NCBI GenBank assembly: GCA_943788645.1
Contig: CALSRC010000012.1
Span: 124,001-188,000, forward strand
Reading direction: 5' to 3'
Length of the DNA: 64,000 bases
DNA from: UA16 sp002292325
GTDB taxonomy: Bacteria > Bacteroidota > Bacteroidia > Flavobacteriales_D > Sanyastnellaceae
Below are positions 46,901 to 54,400 of the stretch, piece by piece; within the stretch, counting starts at the first letter, position 1; every line of letters begins with the position of its first letter. A program made the translations under genes and the position numbers. The notes under the pieces were generated by a model, which saw only the letters and a list, made by a program, of their open reading frames with translations, was not told where the DNA came from and searched no databases.

Positions 46901-47433
46901 TACCGTCTTCTCTCAATACCCGTTGGATATTTCAGAATTTGTCCAATGACAACGACGAAAATTATTGGCAGTTTGGAGATGGTACGGCGAGCTCCGAGAT
47001 CAACCCAATTCACAACTACTACGATCCCGGTTCATTTGGAGTGAGTTTGACGGTCACCAATGACTACGGCTGCAGTGATACCTATTCTGAATGGGTCCTT
47101 ATCGAAAACCAGACTCCCGTTTACGTTCCCAATTCATTTACCCCAGGCGGTGTCACTTCTAAACCGGATGGATTGAATGATGCGTTTCGGGCGGAGTTTA
47201 GAGATTATGATTTGGTGACAGACTACAGCCTGCAAATCTTTGATCGGTGGGGCGAGTTGATCTGGGAATCTGACGATCCAGAGGAGTTTTGGCAGGGCAA
47301 TGTTCGCCGGGATGGATACGAAAGCGAGTACTTTGTCAAAATGGATACGTATACATGGAGAATTCGGTATTCCTCAACCGCGTTGAAGGGAACACACGAG
47401 GAGCTAACGGGTCACGTAACCATTGTTCGATAG
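34921..47433 (+). CDS. Giant repeat adhesin with PKD/Ig-like domains and type B T9SS sorting domain
   Basis: A 4170-aa exported protein. Signal peptide (1-27, ending TLGQ), PKD and Ig-like modules to ~1240 (e.g. LDFDWEFGPNGIYG), then an array of Ig-like modules at ~1244-3030. There a 287-residue unit of three subdomains, each with GTG-x-x-SYQW and a later YYxC or YY, is repeated six times almost identically. Diverged modules and further PKD domains follow to ~4060 (AVWDFGNGDQENVINP). It ends in a CHU_C sorting domain (VPNSFTPGG...DGLNDAF, YSLQIFDRWGELIWES). Size and design match SprB-type adhesins; Cys pairs inside modules suggest disulfides. Start overlaps the PorE-like gene by 8 bases. The ORF is uninterrupted despite frameshifts elsewhere in the window. 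Confidence 0.9.
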   Translation: MSRVGSISAHLAVLLGLNLFFSAVTLGQDTCEVFCDSLELSISIDSPDGCDLSFSFGVTDSLIALVDTAATWNWILDGDTLGLGNDSALVLNDEQIQGGEVLALNFEVNLGDSLGICECIETLDLIALTEDFDWACGCEPEGEPLANFAVIGEGQCGYVPVLLDNQSSGFGLDFDWEFGPNGIYGTSELSSPEVQIYVDGGGTSNVPVTLTVTDANGCTDLMSEMVQVLQVPNAGLEPISALCVSDLTWPNYAITLFPQPFGMSGIASLTVDWGNGTDTTFTPALPFIEMLSTPYDEFGEYVITVEATGNNGCQSTTTGDLFVGNNPQIGTANPGNTDGLCSPYQLTFPITNFESNAIGTDYTVNFGDGTPSEIFAHPPPEFVNHDYTVASCGSTTPLNSYNAFYFQVDASNACGTSIAYIDPVRIHQAPDPVINGPTPVCEDLNVLYQITGNGVQVYDCAPGDPLLANDPACNDANGACCPGGDGCVDNFGYWFTTPLQGQGASIPASAEGLNLSVTFPDAGIYLLNYIESHDYCPTGYAAKEVCVFPELDPELAYSTDGQCFPLTVDLQDITEALPCGNPFVEWVIEGGAYAWDAGSDEHSANPTLVLLDKALYTITLEHSVPGSKSNVCGVYTEAITIEVNGPPIMELSPDVMQCEQELVEGQIVSLDDCGAPIEMITWSVEGIVEALDVTSQEFTFPTGGVYSIDVEAMNACGTDTESIAVEIQENPELTLTTFPDGGVCDGDQVTFQVSGADEFNWNLNQDPFEESGETITLNPNVDVVGTVTGVTMYSSLSCSSTLAFDFQVFELPELDVNAPDYVCFGEEFVANASVTGGQPEYLVQWTFEANQGVGNFFSTTTESEGTFLLAFEVTDDRGCQDFLDVEFDVLALPTVQAGSDMTLCNQDYAVSLDENLPLGGNWFGTGIVDEQNGIFNPDGLTSGIYQVGYQFVDEFGCSNLDSLNIQVDDPIEADAGDDVIVCESDSMLLLVGYYPSESVTWSGPALNLDSNSIDLSQLSPDEYVYTISTGVESCETQDELTLQVLQRPEVNISGPAALCQNELGIFEVQISGGLEPYSIQWLSDINLESSDGSVVSFSTSVAGLLELEVLVIDSNGCTTYAAFSLEIFELPEVFGGIDLDVCLQDFPAQIEGASPGLNEDGTGIYIGIGESVGAVAVDGLFDPLLVGIGMYEVEYVYTDAATGCANSDTVDVTVIPNLFLTMQPLDSSYCQFASPVIPLEVMVEGGTGAYSYQWYVSTTASNTAGAEIVGATTSSYVPPVDVVGTLYYYCVITQSGANCEVVSEVAEIVTNESPDFTMTLLDQEVCLDGSLDVYEVTFANGTGVPSYQWYWNDVASNTGGTALLDETLSTFQPLSDGMWLGETWYYCEVTFSFGGCEMITSDPVLVNVVPDPSISVQPLATDTLCVGGSPYLPLAVDYANGTGTVSYQWFLGDGSLIVDATNATYLPPSYDTPGTYEYYAEVSLSGSGCEVAQSAEAEVVVVADPVVTLQPLGASYCQDAAFVDELMIAVDGGTGTYSYQWYVSTTASNTAGAEIVGATTSSYVPPVDVVGTLYYYCVITQSGANCEVVSEVAEIVTNESPDFTMTLLDQEVCLDGSLDVYEVTFANGTGVPSYQWYWNDVASNTGGTALLDETLSTFQPLSDGMWLGETWYYCEVTFSFGGCEMITSDPVLVNVVPDPSISVQPLATDTLCVGGSPYLPLAVDYANGTGTVSYQWFLGDGSLIVDATNATYLPPSYDTPGTYEYYAEVSLSGSGCEVAQSAEAEVVVVADPVVTLQPLGASYCQDAAFVDELMIAVDGGTGTYSYQWYVSTTASNTAGAEIVGATTSSYVPPVDVVGTLYYYCVITQSGANCEVVSEVAEIVTNESPDFTMTLLDQEVCLDGSLDVYEVTFANGTGVPSYQWYWNDVASNTGGTALLDETLSTFQPLSDGMWLGETWYYCEVTFSFGGCEMITSDPVLVNVVPDPSISVQPLATDTLCVGGSPYLPLAVDYANGTGTVSYQWFLGDGSLIVDATNATYLPPSYDTPGTYEYYAEVSLSGSGCEVAQSAEAEVVVVADPVVTLQPLGASYCQDAAFVDELMIAVEGGTGAYSYQWYVSTTASNTGGAEIVGATTSSYVPPVDVVGTLYYYCVITQSGANCEVVSEVAEIVTNESPDFTMTLLDQEVCLDGSLDVYEVTFANGTGVPSYQWYWNDVASNTGGTALLDETLSTFQPLSDGMWLGETWYYCEVTFSFGGCEMITSDPVLVNVVPDPSISVQPLATDTLCVGGSPYLPLAVDYANGTGTVSYQWFLGDGSLIVDATNATYLPPSYDTPGTYEYYAEVSLSGSGCEVAQSAEAEVVVVADPVVTLQPLGASYCQDAAFVDELMIAVDGGTGAYSYQWYVSTTASNTGGAEIVGATTSSYVPPVDVVGTLYYYCVITQSGANCEVVSEVAEIVTNESPDFTMTLLDQEVCLDGSLDVYEVTFANGTGVPSYQWYWNDVASNTGGTALLDETLSTFQPLSDGMWLGETWYYCEVTFSFGGCEMITSDPVLVNVVPDPSISVQPLATDTLCVGGSPYLPLAVDYANGTGTVSYQWFLGDGSLIVDATNATYLPPSYDTPGTYEYYAEVSLSGSGCEVAQSAEAEVVVVADPVVTLQPLGASYCQDAAFVDELMIAVEGGTGTYSYQWYVSTTASNTAGAEIVGATTSSYVPPVDVVGTLYYYCVITQSGANCEVVSEVAEIVTNESPDFTMTLLDQEVCLDGSLDVYEVTFANGTGVPSYQWYWNDVASNTGGTALLDETLSTFQPLSDGMWLGETWYYCEVTFSFGGCEMITSDPVLVNVVPDPSISVQPLATDTLCVGGSPYLPLAVDYANGTGTVSYQWFLGDGSLIVDATNATYLPPSYDTPGTYEYYAEVSLSGSGCEVAQSAEAEVVVVADPVVTLQPLGASYCQDAAFVDELMIAVEGGTGAYSYQWFVSTTASNTAGAEIVGATTSSYVPPVDVVGTLYYYCVITQSGANCEVVSEVAGIETNASPTFTQQPVTQTLCFGEFTQTLEVAYENGTGVPSYQWFESVNNDYTGSIIPGAESPSYLPPGDAPGSLYYYCVITFDGGGCDAITSSIASINVNNIVIGEIAADQGICFGEIPAIIEEVTATTGVGALTYQWLSGVDSPADPNPIPGELQSNYVSPALFDTTFYVLEVSSTLNGIACVDTTNAVEIIVFPLPIISLGPADVFCVNDGLVELTEFSPQGPQGGFWEGPGVVDVTGGMFDVAGPTSGVGTWELFFWYEDLVTGCRDTLWHDVTVNPIPTADFAVPVLACNNFPIDIDQNSLDVVSAVWDFGNGDQENVINPIYTYPDPGSYDIEMIVVNQFGCLDTASTQTEITYPPVAAFTMPEDSACAPFTVEFINNSDAPYASHSWMLGDSAVIFDQNDPVNTPEPTLFDQGPVIMVYDVTLELSNLCGTSSMTQAVSVLPIPQMSFILQDDTACSPFTPDILNTSTGLPEQISWDFGNGQTEFGTITDFPTYIVDPDSSAQTFVITAIGSNQCGVDTASVPIFIYPNTIQAFFTADVESGCAPLDVTVTDLSQETTGIQYDFGNGLVAFDPVATTTYEEAGTFVISQFATNGCSLDTAYFEIEVLPQPEFTLAADQTSYCEGEEVSLVVESESIVGVDWEFGQGDTDEGTDVTVVYEDSGIFDVVALVTSVANGCTAQDMLPVLIHPTPELDIIPSFASGCTPLLVNFENNSLDGDYWDWQFGDNGSSGAEEPAHTYVNPTQDPITFSVDVFASNAEGCESSEIISIAVLPAPEVQIGGIADQYCGVPATVYPQNEAEFALDYQWFLDGTLESTVFEPVVEINEGGIFELMLVAFNEYNCSTTAVESVVVHYNPIPALNLSPMEGCPPLDVYIQDVSAGGSSSELTISLDNEIVYQGPPVTNYYLFESSGIYTLGMNVVAGTGCEVNESALETIEVFSEPFAYFEANPYDSDDSSPDLPSSLNTRWIFQNLSNDNDENYWQFGDGTASSEINPIHNYYDPGSFGVSLTVTNDYGCSDTYSEWVLIENQTPVYVPNSFTPGGVTSKPDGLNDAFRAEFRDYDLVTDYSLQIFDRWGELIWESDDPEEFWQGNVRRDGYESEYFVKMDTYTWRIRYSSTALKGTHEELTGHVTIVR
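38674..43996 (+). repeat. Six-fold 861-bp in-frame tandem repeat (plus a partial seventh copy)
   Basis: The period is exactly 861 bases (287 codons). Corresponding points are at 38674, 39535, 40396, 41257, 42118, 42979 and 43840; the last copy diverges after 43996. Each unit encodes three different Ig-like subdomains, so this is a higher-order repeat. Apart from a few bases in a ~150-base window around each subdomain-A start, the units appear identical. Thr is almost always ACG inside the array. The repeat is coding, not CRISPR or mobile DNA. Confidence 0.97.
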
Positions 47434-47483
47434 GAAGCGCCCAAGGATTTGAACCATTGCTTCTGAGATTGAATGGATTGGCC

Positions 47484-47491
47484 TAATTTCA
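47484..47491 (+). promoter_or_regulatory. -7-like element of the BNR-propeller gene
   Basis: TAATTTCA, then GCCC, then the ATG at 47496; the same 4-base spacing as five other genes in this window. Confidence 0.35.
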
Positions 47492-47495
47492 GCCC

Positions 47496-50400
47496 ATGAA
47501 GCAAATTATCGCCTCCGGTATCTTTTTGATGTGCTTAAGTGCCCTGTTGCCATCAGGCCGCAGTTGGGGCCAACAAGTTGAGCTTTCTGTTTTGGAGGAA
47601 TCTCTTCAATTTCGAAGCATCGGTCCGTTTCGAGGTGGACGATCTGCTGCAGTCGCCGGCGTTGAAGGCGATCCGATGACGTTCTATATGGGCGCAACGG
47701 GCGGTGGCGTTTGGAAAACCAGCAACGGCGGCACCACCTGGAACAACATTTCTGACGGATACTTTGGAGGCTCTATCGGCTCAGTGGCCGTCAGTCCATC
47801 GAACCCAAACGTGCTGTATGTCGGGGGAGGAGAGGTCACTGTGCGCGGAAACGTATCACCCGGAACGGGCATGTATAAATCGGTTGACGGCGGGCGCAGT
47901 TGGCAGGACATGGGACTTAAGCAATCTCGCCACATCCCACGCATCCGAATTCATCCTCACAATCCGGATGTGGTCTACGCCGCTGTACTCGGAGATTTGT
48001 TCAAAGATTCAGAAGAGCGGGGGGTTTATAAATCCGTCGATGGCGGTCAATCGTGGGAGCGCATGTTGCATCCCAATGGCCGGGCGGGCGCTGTAGACAT
48101 TGTTTTCGACCCGGGAAACCCGGAGGTCCTTTATGCCAGCACATGGAACGTACGGCGAACCCCGTATGATTTCTCATCGGGAGGCGATGGATCGGCTTTG
48201 TGGAAGTCCATGGACAGCGGAGAATCATGGACGTCATTGATGGGGAATGAGGGCCTTCCCGCTGGTCCGTATGGCATCATCGGCGTGACGGTCTCACCGG
48301 TCAATCCAGACCGCGTCTGGGCCATCATCGAAAACGACGAAGGTGGCGTGTATCGTTCCGATGACGCAGGAGAAACTTGGGAGCTCAAGAATGCAGATCG
48401 GAGTCTGCGTCAGCGCGCGTGGTATTACACCCGAATCTATGCGGATACAGAAGATGTCGATCGGGTCTATGTCATGAATGTTGCTTACCACGTTTCGAAC
48501 GACGGTGGAAAGACCTTTCAGGCCAAGTATGCTCCACACGGGGATCACCATGATTTGTGGATTGCACCCGAAGATGCTCGGCGGCTCATCATTGCAGATG
48601 ACGGTGGAGCGCAGGTGAGTTACGATGCCGGAGTGAGCTGGTCGACTTACATGAATCAGCCAACGGCACAGTTTTACCGTGTTACAACCGACGACAGCTT
48701 TCCCTACCGGATTTATGGAGCGCAGCAAGACAATTCGACGGTGCGCATCGATTCCCGATCCCGGGGGCCGACAGATTACCGAGGACAATTGGGAGTCCAC
48801 AGCAGGTGGGGAAAGTGCTCACCTCGCTCCAGACCCTACGGACAATGACATCGTCTATGGAGGAAGCTATGGCGGGTTCCTCACGCGGTACAATCACGAC
48901 CTGGATATGAACCGTGCCATCAACGTGTGGCCCGACAACCCCATGGGCAATGGAGCGGAAGGAATGAAATACCGGTTCCAGTGGAACTTTCCCGTGTTTT
49001 TTTCACCGCATGATTCCCAAATTCTCTACACGAGTTCACAGCATTTGCACCGGTCCTCCAATGGAGGTCAAGACTGGGAAGTCATCTCGCCGGATCTAAC
49101 GAAGAATGAAGCAGAGAAACTGCTTTCCTCCGGTGGTCCCATCACGAAGGACAATACAGGAGTAGAATACTATTGCGACCATCTTTGCTGCTACTGAATC
49201 GGCGCTGGAAGAGGGCTTGCTCTGGTGTGGTTCAGATGATGGATTGATTCATGTTTCTCGCAACGGGGGAACGGATTGGACGGACGTAACGCCCAAAAAT
49301 CTTCCGGAAGCGGCATTGATCAACAGCCTTGAGGTCGTTCCTCATCGGCGGGGCGGATTGTACGTTGCGGCCACCCGATACAAAATGGGCGACTATGCGC
49401 CTTATTTATACCATACCGCGGACTATGGAGCGACGTGGAAAACCATTACGAAAGGAATCGATTCTGGACATTTCACGCGGGTCATTCGCGCTGATCAACA
49501 CCAGAAAGGACTCTTGTATGCCGGAACGGAGTTCGGTTTGTACATCAGCACCAATGACGGGGAGACATGGCAGGCTTTTCAGCAGAATTTGCCGCAAGTT
49601 CCCATCACTGACTTAGCCTTGAAGGACAACGATTTGATTGCAGCGACGCAGGGCCGAAGCTTTTGGGTGCTGGATGATTTGGATGTGCTGTGGCAGGGGA
49701 TGGATGAACCAATGGAAGCAGGTGAACCGAGGTTATTTCAACCGCATCCTAGCGTGGGTTATGGAGGTGGTTCTGGAAACTCCTCCCTGACTGCGGGTAC
49801 CAACCACCCAGCAGGGGTGCGCGTTCATTTCAATCTTCCGGAAGCTCGGGAGCGGACGGAGTTGCGATTTTTGGATGCGGCAGGTGAGCTCATTCGAGCA
49901 TTTGCCACCGACGCCTCAGAGTCGTCCGAAAAACTGGATGTGAAGTCTGGAATGAACCAGTTCAATTGGGATTTACGCTATCCAAAGGCGGATGATTTTG
50001 AAGGCCTTCTGATGTGGTGGGGCTCACTTTCGGGGCCGGTTGGACCTCCGGGAACCTATGAGCTGGAATTGATCGTCGACAAGGATACGCTCGCAACGAC
50101 CTTTGATATTCTATTGGACCCCCGGACGGAAGGATCTGAAGCGGATCGTCAGGCCCAATTTGAGTTTTTAAAATCGGTGCGTGACAAGGTCGATGAGACC
50201 CACGACGCCATTCGCCACATGCGAGCGGCACGCCATCAAATGTCGGCATTAACGATGCGGTTGGATGAAGTTGTTCATGCAGAAGTCCTCACCTTGAGCG
50301 AGTCCTTGGATTCTACCATGGTGGCCATTGAAGAGGTGTTGTATCAAACCAAACTCAAAAGCAACCAGGATATGTTGAATTTCCCCATTAAACTCAACAA

Positions 50401-50602
50401 CAAACTTGCGCACGTGGGTTCTTTAGCCAGTATGGGGGTTTACCGACCTACGGCTCAAATGGTGGGAGTTAAAGACGAGGTAACCGCATTAATCGATGCA
50501 CAATTGGCTCTTTGGTATAGCCTGCGAGATAAGGGGTTGCCTGAACTCAATGCGTTAATTCGCAGCCACGAGATCGACCTGATTGAGGTCCCTCACGAGT
50601 GA
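47496..50602 (+). pseudogene. BNR/sortilin-type beta-propeller exoprotein, two frameshifts
   Basis: Rejoined length ~1034 aa. After a signal peptide (ending SWGQQ) come repeated BNR/Asp-box units (GGVWKTSNGGTTW, GMYKSVDGGRSW, GVYKSVDGGQSW, GVYRSDDAGETW, GLYISTNDGETW), the layout of the Bacteroidota 'glycosyl hydrolase/VPS10-sortilin-like' exoproteins, and a C-terminal region with an Ig-like part and a helical end. No sorting domain is seen. Two +1 shifts break it: near the G5 run 48763-48767 and near TT 49173-49174. Removing one base at each gives SRSRGRQITEDNWES and VEYYATIFAATESALEEG, both natural continuations. Either base errors or a decaying gene. No enzyme activity is demonstrated for this family. 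Confidence 0.83.
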
Positions 50603-50621
50603 ATTGAATGGGAAGTTCAAA

Positions 50622-51230
50622 TTACTCCGTGTCTTTATCCACCTCTTCCATCAGGCGATTGAAGATTCCTTCACCTGTGGAGATGATGTCTTTTAATGTG
50701 GACTCTACGCCCTCTATGAATTGCCCCGCCTCGTGGTACCCATTCCATGCGGCTACAGTGCTCCGCATGGTTGCGATGGAAGTCAAATCCGCATTGGTGC
50801 ATTGACTCGTATAAAATTTCATATCGTTGCTACCTGCTGATTTGGTTGTTTTTTCCCAGCGTACGAACAATGCTCTCCAAGTGTCGAGGTCGAGGTTTTC
50901 AGCGTCGCCCATAGCGTCATAAACTTCTTTGAGTCTGCCCTCGTAACATCGGCAGGACAACCCCTGATGCATTTCATGCATCGTCTTGGCCATGGCATCC
51001 GCCTCGGCTTTTTGCAAAATGGTCAATTCATTCGAAACTTCAACACACGCTTCTAATTCCACGAATTGATTGAAATTTTTGGTAAAAGAAATGGAATCAC
51101 CCTCAGCAAAATTTCGCTCAAGTTTGGACTGCGTGAGCTTCAATTCTTCCAGGCATTTTTCACCTGATTGACATCCAATCCAGGTCAAGCAAAGAAGTGC
51201 CAGCGATACGTAAAAAAATAATGATTTCAT
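50622..51230 (-). CDS. Hypothetical lipoprotein
   Basis: A 202-aa predicted lipoprotein: MKSLFFYVSLALLCLTWIGC gives a type II signal peptide with the lipobox Cys (IGC). The mature part is helical and hydrophilic, with paired Cys (LEACVEV, GLSCRCYEGR) and no recognised domain. The ATG at 51230 is chosen because it opens the signal peptide; the longer ORF start lacks one. Just upstream a CAAATTCG followed by ACTC and the ATG resembles the spacing of the -7-like elements in this window. It faces the receptor-NTPase gene at 51452 across 221 bases. Function unknown. Confidence 0.6.
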   Translation of the reverse strand: MKSLFFYVSLALLCLTWIGCQSGEKCLEELKLTQSKLERNFAEGDSISFTKNFNQFVELEACVEVSNELTILQKAEADAMAKTMHEMHQGLSCRCYEGRLKEVYDAMGDAENLDLDTWRALFVRWEKTTKSAGSNDMKFYTSQCTNADLTSIATMRSTVAAWNGYHEAGQFIEGVESTLKDIISTGEGIFNRLMEEVDKDTE

Positions 51231-51435
51231 GAGTCGAATTTGGTTGTGAAGTTCGTGAAATGTAATTGAATACAAAATTCTAATGGACGATGCGGAGGAA
51301 AAGATTCAGTGACGTGGGTGATTGCAACTCTTTTGACGAGGCAAGTGAATATTTATACTTAATTGCAACTATATTGAGGCCTCTATTGGTTGGTGAATCA
51401 GCTAATTTCATTCCGGTCTAAGTAGAGTTGAATGC

Positions 51436-51443
51436 TATATTTC
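51436..51443 (+). promoter_or_regulatory. Possible -7 element of the receptor-NTPase gene
   Basis: TATATTTC, identical to the two divergent elements at 28571 and 28637, 8 bases before the ATG at 51452. Confidence 0.3.
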
Positions 51444-51451
51444 TCAAATCC

Positions 51452-54400
51452 ATGAGTCGATTTCTGTTGTTCTTAGTTGCTTTGGTGTTTCTCGCAGATC
51501 ATGCAAATGCATCCGAAGATGGGGGGCTGTCATTGTTGAAAAAGGCTGAGATTATGACCTTTTATAGCGGCAGCACATTGCACAGCTGGTATGAATGCAA
51601 TTCTGCCCTCGACAGCATTTCAAAGTGGGAAATGCAACTCACCGATGCAGACTCTCAATTGATTCGGAGACTGGATCGGATCAAGGAAGAGCTCCTCCTG
51701 GGCAATGCCAATTCCGGGGACAATATGAACGGGATTTTCCCTGCCTACGGCGCAATGACGAATAAACGTCCAGATTATCATTTCTCTGATGATCCGCAGG
51801 AGGTGCTCGCGGAAGATTTGCTGGGTCAATTTATCGAGATGCCTTCCAAATCGAGGAAGGGATTGTACAAGGACAGTGGCGTTTTTCTCCTGATGAGCAC
51901 GACAAATGCAGATTTAGGCATCGTGAATGTTCTCATCGACTTTCTCAACAATGCCACAGCGGCATACGTTATTCGGCCGCATGAGTTGAGAGGACTTATC
52001 CCGTGCGATTTAGAGGATGGATTGTGTCTGCAGAATTTGGATGCTTCGGACTGGGAGCGCCTAATCGCCCATTTTGGCGCAGATGAAATCTTGTTACTCA
52101 CGTTGGATTCGAAGGCGCAATTTTCATCGGATGTGCATTACAAAGGCCTCAGAATTCAGCGTTTTGATAAAGATTCAAGTGCTTTGACCTTTGAGAATTA
52201 TGTTGAAGCTTTCAAGACGGACAAGATTCCAAATAAGCACGATGTGATTTGGTTGTTGATATTTGGCATGTTCGTTTCGTTCATGGTGCTGACCGCGGGT
52301 GGTTTATTTGATTATGCCGAAGGGAGCTTCATTTATGTGCGGGATTGGCAGACGGTGCTTCATGCCAAAAAGAACCTCTTTGCCATTGTTTTTTCGATCG
52401 TGGTTGTGAACGTGGTTTTGCTCGGGAGCAATTCTTTCGCACCTGATTTGAACGAATACATTTGGAGTTCTCAGGCGATTCTGTGGCTTTTATGCATCAT
52501 CCTTTTGCCCCCTATCGCTGCTTGCGTTTTGACTTATTTTGCGATGTGGCGATTGATGAAGGATTGGTCGGTCAATGAAATGTCCAATTATTCGCGTTTG
52601 ATACAGGCTGCGTTCTTGTCCGCTTACGTCTGGTTCTTCTCGTTTGACTTGCTTGCGGGGCCGACTGGTGATCTGAAACTTTATATCATCGAGCTAAGCT
52701 TAGCAAGCGTATTCACTCTTTCACCTGCCTGGGTCATGGGGAAGGTGATCACCCAAGTCGTTCAGGGTGGGCAGGATCGAAGGCAATTGATGGTAGGGGT
52801 GTCAGTCGCCATTTTATCATGGGCTTTGCTGTGCATTGCCTTGTACCTCAGTATCTCGAATAACCTATTGCTTTCAAATTGGCTTCACCTTGGAGGATTT
52901 GTTCTGGCTGTGATTTACCTGGTGATTCTGCCAAAACTCAAGCGAAAATTGAATAGGGAAGGAGCTGAGGTACTCGACGGGGCTGCGGAGCTCGGTAATC
53001 CTTTGGAAAACTTCACTCAGGGACTGAATTGGAACGATGCGCAATCTTCGCTTAACCGCTGGGTAGATGACAATGAATCTTCCGTTTTCTTGCTCAGAGG
53101 TGTTGCAGGAAGCGGAAAGACTCGTTTTATGAAATACTGGCGCGATCAATTGAATGAGCGTGATTCGGGCAAGCATTTAGTTTTGTTTGGTGATTTCAAT
53201 GAAGTTCACAATGATAAAGTGGTCGATTTCGAACCGTTCATTGAAGCCATTAATTCCAATCTGGCGACAAAAAATGAAGAATGGAATGGAGTCTTTAGGG
53301 ATAATTCCTCAGCAGTTGAGTCTGGTGTGAAGTTCCTCTCAACACTGGGCAATGCTGCGGGTATTCCACTAGGAGAAGGAACTGGAGATGAAAACAGAGG
53401 GGTTAAAGATGTAGCGGGCCGATTCTTGAATATGTGCAATCAGAAGCACAGCAATGGTACATCGATCACCATTATTTTGGATAATTATGCCTGGGCAACT
53501 TCGGATGAAAAAAGCCGAAGACTTTTATTTGAATTGATTGAGCGGTTGGAAATCAGTCCGCCTCACCGAAGATCGCTGCGCTTTATTCTCACATTTGCAG
53601 AGCAGGAAGACAATTCGAATTCTGCCTTTTTATTGAATGAGCTTGAAGAAGGCGAATTCCATTTGTCAAAATGGAAGGGATTACTTGGATGGGATTCGGA
53701 CAACGAAGATTCATTGAAGTCATCCGTTCAAAATTGGTTGACTTCATTGGAAGATGAGCGAGCATGGCATAGCCAAGAGTCGCCTTCGCGGATTTCAAAA
53801 AAGCTCAAACAACATCTGTCAAACAGAATCCATGAGGTGATCAAAGAAACGGATTTGACGAAATCCATTCTTGGGGTGCCAAGCCCCGGAGATGTCTTGA
53901 AATACATTCAGCTGTTGGAAAAAGGAGGCTATGTTGAGATGCGAGGCCAATTCATTGAATTGGCAAAAGATCCAGTGAATTCTGGAATTCCAATCATGGA
54001 AGGAGAATTGATTGAAAGTACCAGGCGATTCGAAGCATTGGAATTCGAAAGCCGCCAATTGCTCGTCAGTGCAGCTCATATTGGATTCAAGTTTGATGCA
54101 GAACTGCTTGCTGAAATATGGAAAATGGACTTGTTGCTCGTGCTTCGAGTATTGGATGGCCCCGGCGTTGAAGGAATCTTCATTCGAGACCGCTCGAACG
54201 AAGACAACATATATGCTTTTCTGAACCGGGACATTCATCAACGAGCGAAGCGAGGATTTGCGGCAGATGGAAGTACAGATCGAATCAGGCAAGTGATCAT
54301 CGAATTTCAAAAACGTGCCTTGGAACATGTTTACAAAAAGGGAGATGCATACATGCTCAGTATGGATTTGGAAGTTCTGAATTCTACTGCGTTGGATTGC

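Noticed and set aside
48679..50602. Three separate genes in the BNR region
   Set aside because: The three ORFs join seamlessly into one BNR-family protein when one base is removed at each break; the internal ORFs have no start context.
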